Assembly (NCBI RefSeq): GCF_029946165.1
Contig: NZ_JAQSDZ010000001.1
Coordinates: forward strand, 1-64,000
DNA: 64,000 nt
Source of the DNA: Methylotenera sp.
GTDB taxonomy: Bacteria; Pseudomonadota; Gammaproteobacteria; Burkholderiales; Methylophilaceae
Direction: 5' to 3'
In this document: positions 50,841-60,272 of the stretch, piece after piece
Numbering within the stretch: the first letter of the stretch is position 1
How the letters are laid out: every line of letters begins with the position of its first letter
Program-made: the position numbers and the translations under genes
The notes under the pieces: generated by a model
Databases searched by the model: none
What the model was told of the DNA's origin: nothing
What the model saw: the letters and a program-made list of their open reading frames with translations, nothing else

Positions 50841-52037
50841 CTATTGATGGTTATAAAATTTACTCTTACGAATCATCAGCCAGCCAAATATCAAATAGCC
50901 CGCCATCGCCAATGCTAAACCAGATGGCGCATACCAAACAAAGGGCACAACCAAACCAGCGGAGACAGTCGATAGTAGCATTTGTATAAATGCTTGACCT
51001 GAAGCAGCAGTACCTCGAATTCTGGGGTGGCGGTCTAAAGCAACAAGTGAAAGTATTGGCATTGCTAATGCCATGCCGATGTTAAATAAGGCAATCGGCA
51101 AAATATTATATAAAGGTTGTGTGGGTAATAAATAGCAAATCAGTACGTTTAATATGACCATTGTAGCCATCCAAAGGTAGGCAACTTTAACCACTTTTTG
51201 CCTTGCATAACGCCCTGCAGCTCGTTTTGCTAAGTATGAACCCAAGATCATTCCGCAAACGGTAGGCAAGAACATGTAGCCAAATTGATGTTCAGTAAAA
51301 CCTAACTGCTTAACTAAAAATACTGGGCTAGCTAACACGTATAGAAAAAAACCTGCAAAATTTGCACTAAGTGCTAATACAACATAATTAAATTCTTTAT
51401 CGCCAAATATCACTTTGTAGTCTTTAATGACTTGTTTAGCAGAGACTGGCATGCGTTTCTCAACTGGCATCGTTTCAGGTAAATAACGAATAGCTGCCCA
51501 TAAGCTAAGAGCCGCGTATAACGCTAAAAAGATAAAAATGGCCTGCCAATGAATTCCCAATAATAAACCGCCAATGATTGGCGCAACCGCAGGTGCAATA
51601 CCGAATAACATTTGCACCGTCGCCATTACGCGCTGTGCTTGTGCCCCTTCAAACAAGTCACGCACCATTGCACGCGCCACCACATTTCCCGCACCGCCCG
51701 AAATACCTTGTAAAACCCGAAAGAACCACAGCGTCTCGATATTAGGTGCAAAGGCGCAACCTATAGATGCCAACACAAATACACCTAAGCCCCATTTGAT
51801 AGTGGTGATGCGACCTATTGAATCAGAAATTGCGCCATGCCATAGGGTCATGAGCGCGTATGGTAACAGATAAAATGTAAGGCTTTGCTGAACTTGCACA
51901 TCACTTGCACCGAGTTGCGCACCCATCACATGGAATGCAGGCAAATAGGTATCAATTGCAAACGGAGCAAGCGCCGCAAGGCTTGCCAGCACATAAACTA
52001 AAAGATTGGAATGAGAATGGTTAGATTGAGTTTTCAT
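50841..52037 (-). CDS. Bcr/CflA family MFS drug efflux transporter
   Basis: ALAPFAIDTYLPAFHVMGAQLGASDVQVQQSLTFYLL; 12-TM pattern. Confidence 0.9.
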   Translation of the reverse strand: MKTQSNHSHSNLLVYVLASLAALAPFAIDTYLPAFHVMGAQLGASDVQVQQSLTFYLLPYALMTLWHGAISDSIGRITTIKWGLGVFVLASIGCAFAPNIETLWFFRVLQGISGGAGNVVARAMVRDLFEGAQAQRVMATVQMLFGIAPAVAPIIGGLLLGIHWQAIFIFLALYAALSLWAAIRYLPETMPVEKRMPVSAKQVIKDYKVIFGDKEFNYVVLALSANFAGFFLYVLASPVFLVKQLGFTEHQFGYMFLPTVCGMILGSYLAKRAAGRYARQKVVKVAYLWMATMVILNVLICYLLPTQPLYNILPIALFNIGMALAMPILSLVALDRHPRIRGTAASGQAFIQMLLSTVSAGLVVPFVWYAPSGLALAMAGYLIFGWLMIRKSKFYNHQ

Positions 52038-52124
52038 ATATCAGGAAAATAAAAAAGCTCGCTAGCTAATATTGCTGCACGCTTTCTATTATAACTGTTA
52101 AAACCTAGCTATATCTGCTAAAGC

Positions 52125-53354
52125 TTACGGTAAGGCATGAAACTCTTCTATCCGCTCCTTATCGCCCGCTGCGTATTTTTTAGAGTTCTTATCAGTTCTA
52201 AAAATAATGGGTTGATTGGCTATGACTGGATTTTTGCTGTCTTCAATGGCTTTTTCAATTAAATGATGATGAGGTGAAAGCGAGCACACTGGGTCTGCGC
52301 TTTCTGCATCGCCTGTCAATAAAAATGCTTGGCAACGGCAACCGCCTAAATCATTCATTTTCTCTGGGCACGTCACGCATGGGCCTTTCATCCAAGCAGT
52401 GCCACGGTATTTGTTAAAAGCTGGCGATTCCTTCCAAGCGTACTCCAAACCTTTTTCACGCACATTTGGAAACGCCATATTCGGCAATACACGCGCGGAG
52501 TGACAGGGCAATACATCGCCATTGGCAGTGACTATCATAAATACCTCACCCCAGCCATTCATACACTTCTTAGGGCGGTCGCCAAAGTAATCTGGCACCA
52601 CAAAAAATATTTTCATTTTACTGCCGACTTTTTCACGAAACTCATTGGTGATGCGCTCTGCTTCATCAATTTGTTCTTTGAGTGGCATCAATTGGCTGCG
52701 ATTCACCAATGACCATCCGTAATATTGCGTATTAGCAAGCTCAATATAATCAGCACCTAGCGCTTCAGCCATTTCCAAAATTTCTTTCATATGACCGATG
52801 TTGTAGCGGTGTATTACCACGTTTAATACCATTGGATAGCCATGATTTTTAATCATGGCAGCAACTTTTTTCTTTAGCTCAAACGTTTTAGTGTTGGTGA
52901 TGAAATTATTAATTTCTTCAGTAATATCGTGCATAGAAAGCTGAATGTGGTCTAAGCCGCCCTCTTTAAATGCTTGAATTCGCTTTTCAGTTAAGCCAAC
53001 GCCAGAGGTAATAAGGTTGCTGTAATAACCCAACTTTCTAGCCTCAATTACAATATCTTCAATATCATCGCGCAGTAAAGGCTCACCACCAGAAATGCCT
53101 AGCTGAATCGCACCCATTTTGCGCGCATCACGTAAAGCTTGTATCCACTGCTCTGTAGTCAACTCATTTTGTGTATGCTTGTCGTAATCAGTCGGGTTAT
53201 AACAAAAGGCGCAATGTAGCGGGCAGCGATAAGTCACTTCAGCCAATAACCAAAGTGGCTGAGTTTGGGTAAGATTAGCTGCAACACCGTTATTCTGTGC
53301 CTGTGCATGCAACTCTTTTTGTACCACTGATTCACCAAGTGAAGTTTGTGTCAT
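52125..53354 (-). CDS. pqqE: PQQ biosynthesis radical SAM protein PqqE
   Basis: LLAEVTYRCPLHCAFCYNP (CxxxCxxC); SPASM region CVTCPEKMNDLGGCRCQAF. Confidence 0.97.
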   Translation of the reverse strand: MTQTSLGESVVQKELHAQAQNNGVAANLTQTQPLWLLAEVTYRCPLHCAFCYNPTDYDKHTQNELTTEQWIQALRDARKMGAIQLGISGGEPLLRDDIEDIVIEARKLGYYSNLITSGVGLTEKRIQAFKEGGLDHIQLSMHDITEEINNFITNTKTFELKKKVAAMIKNHGYPMVLNVVIHRYNIGHMKEILEMAEALGADYIELANTQYYGWSLVNRSQLMPLKEQIDEAERITNEFREKVGSKMKIFFVVPDYFGDRPKKCMNGWGEVFMIVTANGDVLPCHSARVLPNMAFPNVREKGLEYAWKESPAFNKYRGTAWMKGPCVTCPEKMNDLGGCRCQAFLLTGDAESADPVCSLSPHHHLIEKAIEDSKNPVIANQPIIFRTDKNSKKYAAGDKERIEEFHALP

Positions 53355-53402
53355 TTACTGCTCCTAAATATTCAACTCGCGACAGGCAATTGAATTCTGA
53401 AC

Positions 53403-53684
53403 CTAAACTTTACGAATCCAAGCTTTTCCGTAAGCCATTTCAAACATACCAATAATGTCAGCTTCTATGCCCACCGCATCAGGAAAATTAGTCTTCAAGT
53501 CAGCAACAATATCGCCTACGCTGGCCTTGCCATCCACGCGCTTAATTACCTCACCCGCGCCACCATGCAGTTTGACCATGCCTTCTGGGAAAAGTATCAC
53601 ATAACTTTGTTGCGCCTCCTCCCACTGAAAACGATGGTGAAACGCAAGCGCGTAAATATCTGAATGTTGAATGCTTATTTCCAT
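53403..53684 (-). CDS. pqqD: PQQ biosynthesis peptide chaperone PqqD
   Basis: HHRFQWEEAQQSYVILFPEGMVKLHGGAGEVIKRVDGKASVGDIVADL. Confidence 0.96.
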   Translation of the reverse strand: MEISIQHSDIYALAFHHRFQWEEAQQSYVILFPEGMVKLHGGAGEVIKRVDGKASVGDIVADLKTNFPDAVGIEADIIGMFEMAYGKAWIRKV

Positions 53685-53718
53685 GATTTTGGTCGAATAC
53701 TATTCTATAAATTAGAGT

Positions 53719-54492
53719 CTAAAAGTTGATAACTGGCTGATGGAAATAATCTTTACCATCAATTTTAATATCAAGCGTTGAAGCCAGCATGATGGAATCA
53801 GCCATCACCCAAAGTATATTCAATTTAAACTGCAAAATATCGAGCGCTTTCATTTGCATTTCACGTGAAGTGCTAAAGTAGTTAAGCGTTACATCCAAGC
53901 CTTGTTCTACATCACGACGTGCTTCAGTGAGACGTTTTTTAAAGTAAGTCAAACCCTCTTCTTTAATCCACGGATACATAGTAGGCCATGAGCTTATACG
54001 CTGTTGGTGTATGTGCGGCGCAAATAGTTCGGTTAAGCTTGAGCATACTGATTCTTGCCAAGGGCGTTGTTTAGCAAAGTTAATATAAGCATCCACCGCA
54101 AAACGTACACCTGGGCTCACCATTTTCAAGCTCACAACATCTTCACGGCTCAGACCTACAGCTGCACCGAGTTGAATCCATGCCTCTATTCCACCTACAA
54201 TATCACCCACGCCATCATGGTCAGTAATACGCACTATCCATTGTTTACGCACATCAACATCTGGGCAGTTTGAAAGAATTGCTCCATCTTTCATTGGAAT
54301 AGCAATTTGGTAGTAAAAACGATTCGCAACCCAGCATTGCAATTGCTCTGTGGTCAATTTACCTTCATACATCATCACATGAAACGGATGATAAATGTGG
54401 TACCCCTTACCTTTTTCACGCAGCTTTTCTTCAAATTCTTCACGTGTCCAAGGTAACTCTTGAGATAATTTATCGTTTGCGATTGCGTTCAT
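53719..54492 (-). CDS. pqqC: pyrroloquinoline-quinone synthase PqqC
   Basis: [50 protein letters not shown]. Confidence 0.97.
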   Translation of the reverse strand: MNAIANDKLSQELPWTREEFEEKLREKGKGYHIYHPFHVMMYEGKLTTEQLQCWVANRFYYQIAIPMKDGAILSNCPDVDVRKQWIVRITDHDGVGDIVGGIEAWIQLGAAVGLSREDVVSLKMVSPGVRFAVDAYINFAKQRPWQESVCSSLTELFAPHIHQQRISSWPTMYPWIKEEGLTYFKKRLTEARRDVEQGLDVTLNYFSTSREMQMKALDILQFKLNILWVMADSIMLASTLDIKIDGKDYFHQPVINF

Positions 54493-54501
54493 TTTGTTCT
54501 C

Positions 54502-55434
54502 CTAAAGAATGATGTCCATACCATCATAGGCGACTTCTATGCCATGCTGGGTAAGCGTTGCACGCTCGGCAGAATCTTCTCTTAAAATTGGATTTGTGTT
54601 ATTGATATGTATCAAAACTTTTCTAACGGCTTGGCCATTTTTAAGGCCAAACTCATCTAGCTTTTCAATCATACCGCCTTCACCTGATTGTGGATTATGG
54701 CCAATACTGCGAGCGGTTTTGGTCATTAAACCCATGTCAATCATTTCAGTATTTGTCCAGAATGTACCATCCACCATAATGCAATCGGCCTGATCCATCA
54801 GCTCAGGTAAATGAGGTTCAATTTCAGCCAAGCCAGGTGAATACCAGCATTTTTTACCTGTGCTAACCTCTTCAATCAATACACCAATGGTATCCCCCGC
54901 TTGAGGATCATTACGATGTGGCGAATAAGGTGGTGCAGCGCTTTTGAGCGAGACTGATGTAAACTTAAGATTAGGCACATTCGGGATGGTAAAACTAGTT
55001 TTACCATCAATAGGCACTTGGTGATGATTGATACCGCAGTAATAGCCCAAAATATTGAGCGCTTGATTACCAGAGGTTAAGTCACCATAGACCATATCAG
55101 TACAGTAAATTTCACGCTTAACGGTACCTTCACGCAACATGTATAAACCTGTGGTGTGGTCAATTTGCGCGTCAATCAGAACAATCGCTTGAATTCCTGT
55201 ATCACGTATCGCACGTGCTGGTTGTAAGGCTGGAAAATCTTGAATTTGTTGTAAAACATCTGGGGAAGCGTTAAACAACACCCAGTTAACCCCATCACTG
55301 CTCACGCAAATAGATGATTGCGTGCGTTTAGTCGCCTTAATCGTACCTTTGCGCAATCCATCACAATTAAAACAATTACAGTTCCATTGTGGGAAACCAC
55401 CACCTGCGCCTGCGCCTAAAACATGTATATGCAT
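54502..55434 (-). CDS. pqqB: PQQ biosynthesis protein PqqB
   Basis: MHIHVLGAGAGGGFPQWNCNCFNCDG; beta-lactamase fold. Confidence 0.97.
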   Translation of the reverse strand: MHIHVLGAGAGGGFPQWNCNCFNCDGLRKGTIKATKRTQSSICVSSDGVNWVLFNASPDVLQQIQDFPALQPARAIRDTGIQAIVLIDAQIDHTTGLYMLREGTVKREIYCTDMVYGDLTSGNQALNILGYYCGINHHQVPIDGKTSFTIPNVPNLKFTSVSLKSAAPPYSPHRNDPQAGDTIGVLIEEVSTGKKCWYSPGLAEIEPHLPELMDQADCIMVDGTFWTNTEMIDMGLMTKTARSIGHNPQSGEGGMIEKLDEFGLKNGQAVRKVLIHINNTNPILREDSAERATLTQHGIEVAYDGMDIIL

Positions 55435-55526
55435 TTATCTCTACAATTCTACGTAAGTAATTAATTTTAATAAAAAAACCTTATTATAAAAGGCTTACTT
55501 TATTTTTTGAAGACAGCTTTTTCTAT

Positions 55527-55558
55527 AAAAAAAGGCTGTCTTACGGCAGCCTTTTTTA
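55527..55558 (-). terminator. hairpin/U-tract attenuator between pqqA and pqqB
   Basis: Minus-strand RNA AAAAAAGGCTGCC-GTAA-GACAGCCTTTTTTTATAG. Confidence 0.8.
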
Positions 55559-55575
55559 TTTAACATTAATGCTAA

Positions 55576-55647
55576 TTACTTGTTCATTACGTACATTGTA
55601 ACTTCAAAGCCAAAACGCATTTCTGTAGCTGCTGGTGTTGTCCACAT
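55576..55647 (-). CDS. pqqA: PQQ precursor peptide PqqA (23 aa)
   Basis: Translated by hand: MWTTPAATEMRFGFEVTMYVMNK*, with the conserved FExxxY (Glu/Tyr) motif. Too short for the supplied ORF track. Confidence 0.96.
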   Translation of the reverse strand: MWTTPAATEMRFGFEVTMYVMNK

Positions 55648-55809
55648 GATAAATTCCTTTTTTTAGTAGTTAATTAAATTCGTTGCTGCTCATTTATTTA
55701 TCGCTACAACGTGGAATGAATAATGCGCTCTATTCAGACATAGCAACACTGCAAAGTTACTGATTAACGACTAAGTAAATTCATGATGCCATAGATATAG
55801 GGAAGTTAA

Positions 55810-56880
55810 CTACTTTTGCTGACGACGCGCTCGCACTGCTGAGGCCAGTACATTGAGCATATCTACTGTATCTTCCCAGCCTAAACAGGCATCAGTAATA
55901 GATTTTCCGTAATCTAACTCACAGCCTGGTATGTGATTCTGACGACCTTCACTGAGATGTGACTCCAACATTACGCCAATAATACGATGGTCACCGTCAG
56001 TTAGTTGCTGCGCAATATTTTGTGCTACATCCTTCTGACGCAAATAGTTTTTGCTGCTATTTCCATGGCTGCAATCAATCATTAATATTGGCTTAAGACC
56101 AGCTTCCGACAAGCTTTCACAAGCTTCATTGACATTTTTAGCATCGTAATTTGGTGTTTTTCCACCACGTAAAATAACATGGCAATCCTCATTACCTGAG
56201 GTTGAGAAAATAGCTGATTGACCTTCTTTAGTCACCGATAAAAAGTGATGTGGGCTAGAAGCGGTTTTAATTGCGTCTATCGCAACACGTACACCACTAT
56301 CGGTGCCATTTTTGAAGCCTACTGGACAAGACAATCCAGATGTAAGCTCGCGATGCACTTGAGATTCTGTAGTACGCGCGCCAATAGCACCCCAACTGAC
56401 TAAATCAGCCACATATTGCGGTGTAATCATGTCTAGGAATTCAGCACCAGCAGGCATCCCTAACTCATTCACATCCAGTAAGAATTTACGTGCAATTTCT
56501 AAACCTTCATTAATTTTATAACTGCCATCAAGATGTGGGTCATTAATCAATCCTTTCCAGCCTACGGTGGTACGTGGTTTTTCAAAATAAACGCGCATCA
56601 CAATCAATAAATCTTTTTGCAGATTTTCACGCACTTCCATCAAACGGTGTGCATACTCCAAGCCAGCTTTGGTATCGTGTATGGAACAAGGACCTACAAC
56701 GACTAATAAACGGTCATCCCCTTGATGTAATATGCGATGAATTTCCTGACGTGTGGCTAAGATATTTTGCGTTGAATCAGGGCTTTCTTTCAGACGATCC
56801 AATAGCTCTAAAGGCGTGATTAGCTTTTTAATTTCACGAATGCGTACATCGTCTGTGGCTAGCTTTTTATATTCGCTCAT
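55810..56880 (-). CDS. aroG: 3-deoxy-7-phosphoheptulonate (DAHP) synthase
   Basis: VVVGPCSIHDTKAGLEYAHRL; MRVYFEKPRTTVGWKGLINDPHLDGSY. Paralogue (aroF/G/H) not resolved. Confidence 0.95.
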   Translation of the reverse strand: MSEYKKLATDDVRIREIKKLITPLELLDRLKESPDSTQNILATRQEIHRILHQGDDRLLVVVGPCSIHDTKAGLEYAHRLMEVRENLQKDLLIVMRVYFEKPRTTVGWKGLINDPHLDGSYKINEGLEIARKFLLDVNELGMPAGAEFLDMITPQYVADLVSWGAIGARTTESQVHRELTSGLSCPVGFKNGTDSGVRVAIDAIKTASSPHHFLSVTKEGQSAIFSTSGNEDCHVILRGGKTPNYDAKNVNEACESLSEAGLKPILMIDCSHGNSSKNYLRQKDVAQNIAQQLTDGDHRIIGVMLESHLSEGRQNHIPGCELDYGKSITDACLGWEDTVDMLNVLASAVRARRQQK

Positions 56881-58017
56881 TTATTCATTACTTTTTAAAA
56901 TTTGTTCTAAAACTTCTAGAAAACGTGCATTTTCACTGAATAGTCCAATACTCACTCTTAGATAGTCTGGCATTCCGTAATTGGCAATGGGTCTAACTAT
57001 GACACCATTTTGTAACAATTTTTGATTCACTTGTGCTGCGTTTTTAACAGCAAAACTCACAAAGTTAGCAAATGTTGGGATATATTCTAGCCCCAATTTG
57101 TTAAAGCCTTGTGTCAGTTGCATCATTCCTGCCTGATTTAGCGCATAAGAGCGTTCAACAAAGTCGTCATCCTCAAGTGAAGCAACAGCCGCAGCTTGTG
57201 CAACACTGTTAACATTAAATGGCTGACGCACACGATTCATTAAATCTGCAATATCTGCGTGGCACAAACCAAAACCAACTCGTAATCCTGCAAGACCATA
57301 AGCTTTTGATAAAGTGCGTGAAATAATTAAATTATCAAACTCACTCAACCAGGCAATCGCTTCAGATTTGTTGGTGGCAGATAGATATTCGTCATAAGCT
57401 TCATCGAGCACCACTAATACCGTTTTTGGTACTTGCTTTAAAAACGCCAATAATTCAGCTTTGCCCAATAATGTACCGGTGGGATTATTAGGGTTGGCAA
57501 TAAAGATGATGCGTGTTTTGGCAGTAATTGCTGCAAGCATTGCAGGCAAATTATGTCCATAATTTTTTGCTGGCACCACTACGCCCGTTGCACCTGTCGC
57601 TTGCGTGACTAATGGATAGACCGCAAAAGCATGCTCAGAGTAAATAGCTTCGCAACCTGCGGTTAAAAAAGCTCTCGCAGCTAACTCTAAAATATCGTTA
57701 GAACCGTTACCGAAAACTATTTGATCGTGTGCAACATTAAACTTTTTGCTAACAACGTCACGTAAGGCAAAACTATTGCCATCAGGATAACGTGCAATAT
57801 CAAGCAAGGCTTCTTGTATGGCAAACTCAGCCTTAGGGCTGATTCCTAATGGATTTTCATTAGAAGCAAGTTTTACAATATCTTCGACTTGCAAACCCAT
57901 TTCACGCGCCAACTCCGAAATTGGTTTTCCGCCTTGATAGGCTGCAATCGCCTTAATATATTCTGGCGCTAATGTTGCCACAATGCTTTTAGTGGAGTGA
58001 TTACTAGACGTACTCAT
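56881..58017 (-). CDS. hisC: histidinol-phosphate aminotransferase
   Basis: [53 protein letters not shown]. Confidence 0.93.
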   Translation of the reverse strand: MSTSSNHSTKSIVATLAPEYIKAIAAYQGGKPISELAREMGLQVEDIVKLASNENPLGISPKAEFAIQEALLDIARYPDGNSFALRDVVSKKFNVAHDQIVFGNGSNDILELAARAFLTAGCEAIYSEHAFAVYPLVTQATGATGVVVPAKNYGHNLPAMLAAITAKTRIIFIANPNNPTGTLLGKAELLAFLKQVPKTVLVVLDEAYDEYLSATNKSEAIAWLSEFDNLIISRTLSKAYGLAGLRVGFGLCHADIADLMNRVRQPFNVNSVAQAAAVASLEDDDFVERSYALNQAGMMQLTQGFNKLGLEYIPTFANFVSFAVKNAAQVNQKLLQNGVIVRPIANYGMPDYLRVSIGLFSENARFLEVLEQILKSNE

Positions 58018-58046
58018 ACGAGAAACCTTAAAAACCTAAATAAAGC

Positions 58047-59129
58047 TTAAATAACAGCCACTGGGTAAGATCCCAGCACTTTGAGGAAAGATGCACGTTG
58101 TTGGCATTCGGCTAATGCCGCTTGTACTTTTGCATCATTTTGATGACCTTCAATATCAACAAAAAATACGTAATCCCAAAGCCCTTGTTTAGAAGGACGA
58201 GATTCGAATTTAGTCATACTCACGCCATGCCTAGAAAGTGGCTCTAATAACTGAACCATCGCACCAGGAATGTTTTTAGATGTCATGACTAACGAGGTTT
58301 TATCACGACCAGATGGCGCTACATCATGCGAGCCTAATACTAGGAAACGCGTCGTGTTCTTTGCATCATCTTCAATATTTTCTGCGAGTATATTCAACTC
58401 AAACAGCTCGGCAGCACGTTTGCTAGCAATCGCCGCGGCAAAGGTACCATCAGTAGAAACCAAATCATGAATCATTTGCGCAGCACGTGCATTACTCGTT
58501 ACAGCCTCCCGATCAGCCTTTGGTAATGTTCTGCTTAACCATTCATGGCATTGCGCTAACGATTGCGTATGCGAAAACACATGGGAAATTTGACTAATGT
58601 CAGTTTGTTTAGAGAGTAAACAATGATGAATAGGTAGTGTGATTTCACCGCACACTTTCAGCCCACTAGACAAAAGTAAATCTAAAGTTAAGCCAATTGC
58701 ACCTTCAGTAGAATTTTCAACTGGCACAACCCCATAGTCAGCCTGTCCCGCCTCAACCGTACGAAATACCTCATCAATTGAGCCGCAAACCACGGCACTT
58801 CTACCTAAGCCAAATTGCTTTAAAGCGGCTTCTTCACTATATGTGCCGAGCGGGCCTAAGAAAGCTATTGCAAGTTCTTTCTCTAGCGCACGGCAATTCG
58901 ACATCACAGCACGAAAAATATTGCTTACAGCCTCATTAGCTAACGGGCCTTGGTTGTTTGCCTGCAAACGACGCAACACTTGCGCCTCACGTTCTGGACG
59001 ATAAATAACACCATCATCTTTTAGGCTGCCAATGGCGCGGGCTAGCTTTGCACGCTCGTTAACAAGCTTGAGCACTTGCTCATCTATGGCATCGATTTGA
59101 TCGCGATGTTGTTTAAGCTGTTCGCTCAT
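58047..59129 (-). CDS. pheA: bifunctional chorismate mutase/prephenate dehydratase
   Basis: MSEQLKQHRDQIDAIDEQVLKLVNERAKLARAIG...FLGPLGTYSEEAALKQFG...TKFESRPSKQGLWDYVFFVDIEGH. The downstream ATG (59129) avoids overlapping serC. Confidence 0.95.
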   Translation of the reverse strand: MSEQLKQHRDQIDAIDEQVLKLVNERAKLARAIGSLKDDGVIYRPEREAQVLRRLQANNQGPLANEAVSNIFRAVMSNCRALEKELAIAFLGPLGTYSEEAALKQFGLGRSAVVCGSIDEVFRTVEAGQADYGVVPVENSTEGAIGLTLDLLLSSGLKVCGEITLPIHHCLLSKQTDISQISHVFSHTQSLAQCHEWLSRTLPKADREAVTSNARAAQMIHDLVSTDGTFAAAIASKRAAELFELNILAENIEDDAKNTTRFLVLGSHDVAPSGRDKTSLVMTSKNIPGAMVQLLEPLSRHGVSMTKFESRPSKQGLWDYVFFVDIEGHQNDAKVQAALAECQQRASFLKVLGSYPVAVI

Positions 59130-59142
59130 ACCCAATATTCCA

Positions 59143-60225
59143 TCATTTACTGTTTTTGCTTTCAAATGCTTTCATATAGGAAACTAGTGCCTGTAAACCT
59201 TCAATCGGCATTGCATTGTAGATACTAGCGCGCATACCGCCGACAGCGCGATGACCTTTAAGTTGCAATAAGCCATTTTCTTGTGCGCCTTGCAAAAATG
59301 CATCATTGAGTGATTCATCTTCCAAGTAGAAAGGAATATTCATGCGCGAACGATTTTTAACCGCCACATGATTCACATAAAAATCTGTTGAATCGATATA
59401 GTCATAAAGTAACTTGGCTTTTTCAATATTGACTTTCTCAATGGCAGCTACGCCACCCTGCTCTAGTAACCACTCGAACACCAAGCCTGCAATATAGATA
59501 CTATAAGTTGCTGGTGTATTAATCATTGAGTGATTCTCAGCCTGTGTTTTCCAATTAAAAACAGCTGGGGTAAGTGGTGAAGCTTTGTCGAGCAAGTCTT
59601 CACGCACAATCACTATACATAAACCAGCAGGGCCAATATTTTTTTGTGCGCCACCGTAAATCACGCCGTATTGACTCACATCAATCTCACGTGAAAGAAT
59701 ATGTGAAGACATATCCGCGACAACAGGTACGCCATGGGTGTTTGGTAAGTCTAAAAACTCTACGCCACTCATGGTTTCATTAGTACAAATATGCAAATAT
59801 GCCGCATCTTTGTTCAATTTCCAGCTAGAGAATTCAGGCACGTAGGTATATTTATCAGCTTCCGTGCTGGCTACTACGTTAATTCTTCCATATGCGCTGG
59901 CGTCTTCAACACTGCGTTTACTCCAACCACCAGTCACCGCATAATCTGCGGCTTTGCCGCCAAGTAAATTTAGAGGAATCATCGCATTTTCAGCAATCGC
60001 ACCTCCTTGCAAAAACAATACTTTGTAATTACTTGGTATATTCAACAGCGTACGTAAATCAGCCTCCGTTTTGACCAAAATACTCATAAACTCTTTACCA
60101 CGATGTGACATTTCCATCACACTCATGCCAGAGCCATGCCAATCCAACATTTCTGCTTGAGCACGCTTTAAGACCGGTTTCGGCAATACTGCAGGTCCTG
60201 CAGAAAAATTAAAAATCTGAGTCAT
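59143..60225 (-). CDS. serC: phosphoserine aminotransferase
   Basis: NFSAGPAVLPKPVLKRAQAEMLDWHGSGMSVMEMSHRGKEF; GGAQKNIGPAGLCIVIVRED. Confidence 0.97.
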   Translation of the reverse strand: MTQIFNFSAGPAVLPKPVLKRAQAEMLDWHGSGMSVMEMSHRGKEFMSILVKTEADLRTLLNIPSNYKVLFLQGGAIAENAMIPLNLLGGKAADYAVTGGWSKRSVEDASAYGRINVVASTEADKYTYVPEFSSWKLNKDAAYLHICTNETMSGVEFLDLPNTHGVPVVADMSSHILSREIDVSQYGVIYGGAQKNIGPAGLCIVIVREDLLDKASPLTPAVFNWKTQAENHSMINTPATYSIYIAGLVFEWLLEQGGVAAIEKVNIEKAKLLYDYIDSTDFYVNHVAVKNRSRMNIPFYLEDESLNDAFLQGAQENGLLQLKGHRAVGGMRASIYNAMPIEGLQALVSYMKAFESKNSK

Positions 60226-60272
60226 TCTGAATATTTCTTTTAAAATTTTTATCTGGAAGTTACTTTATAAAG

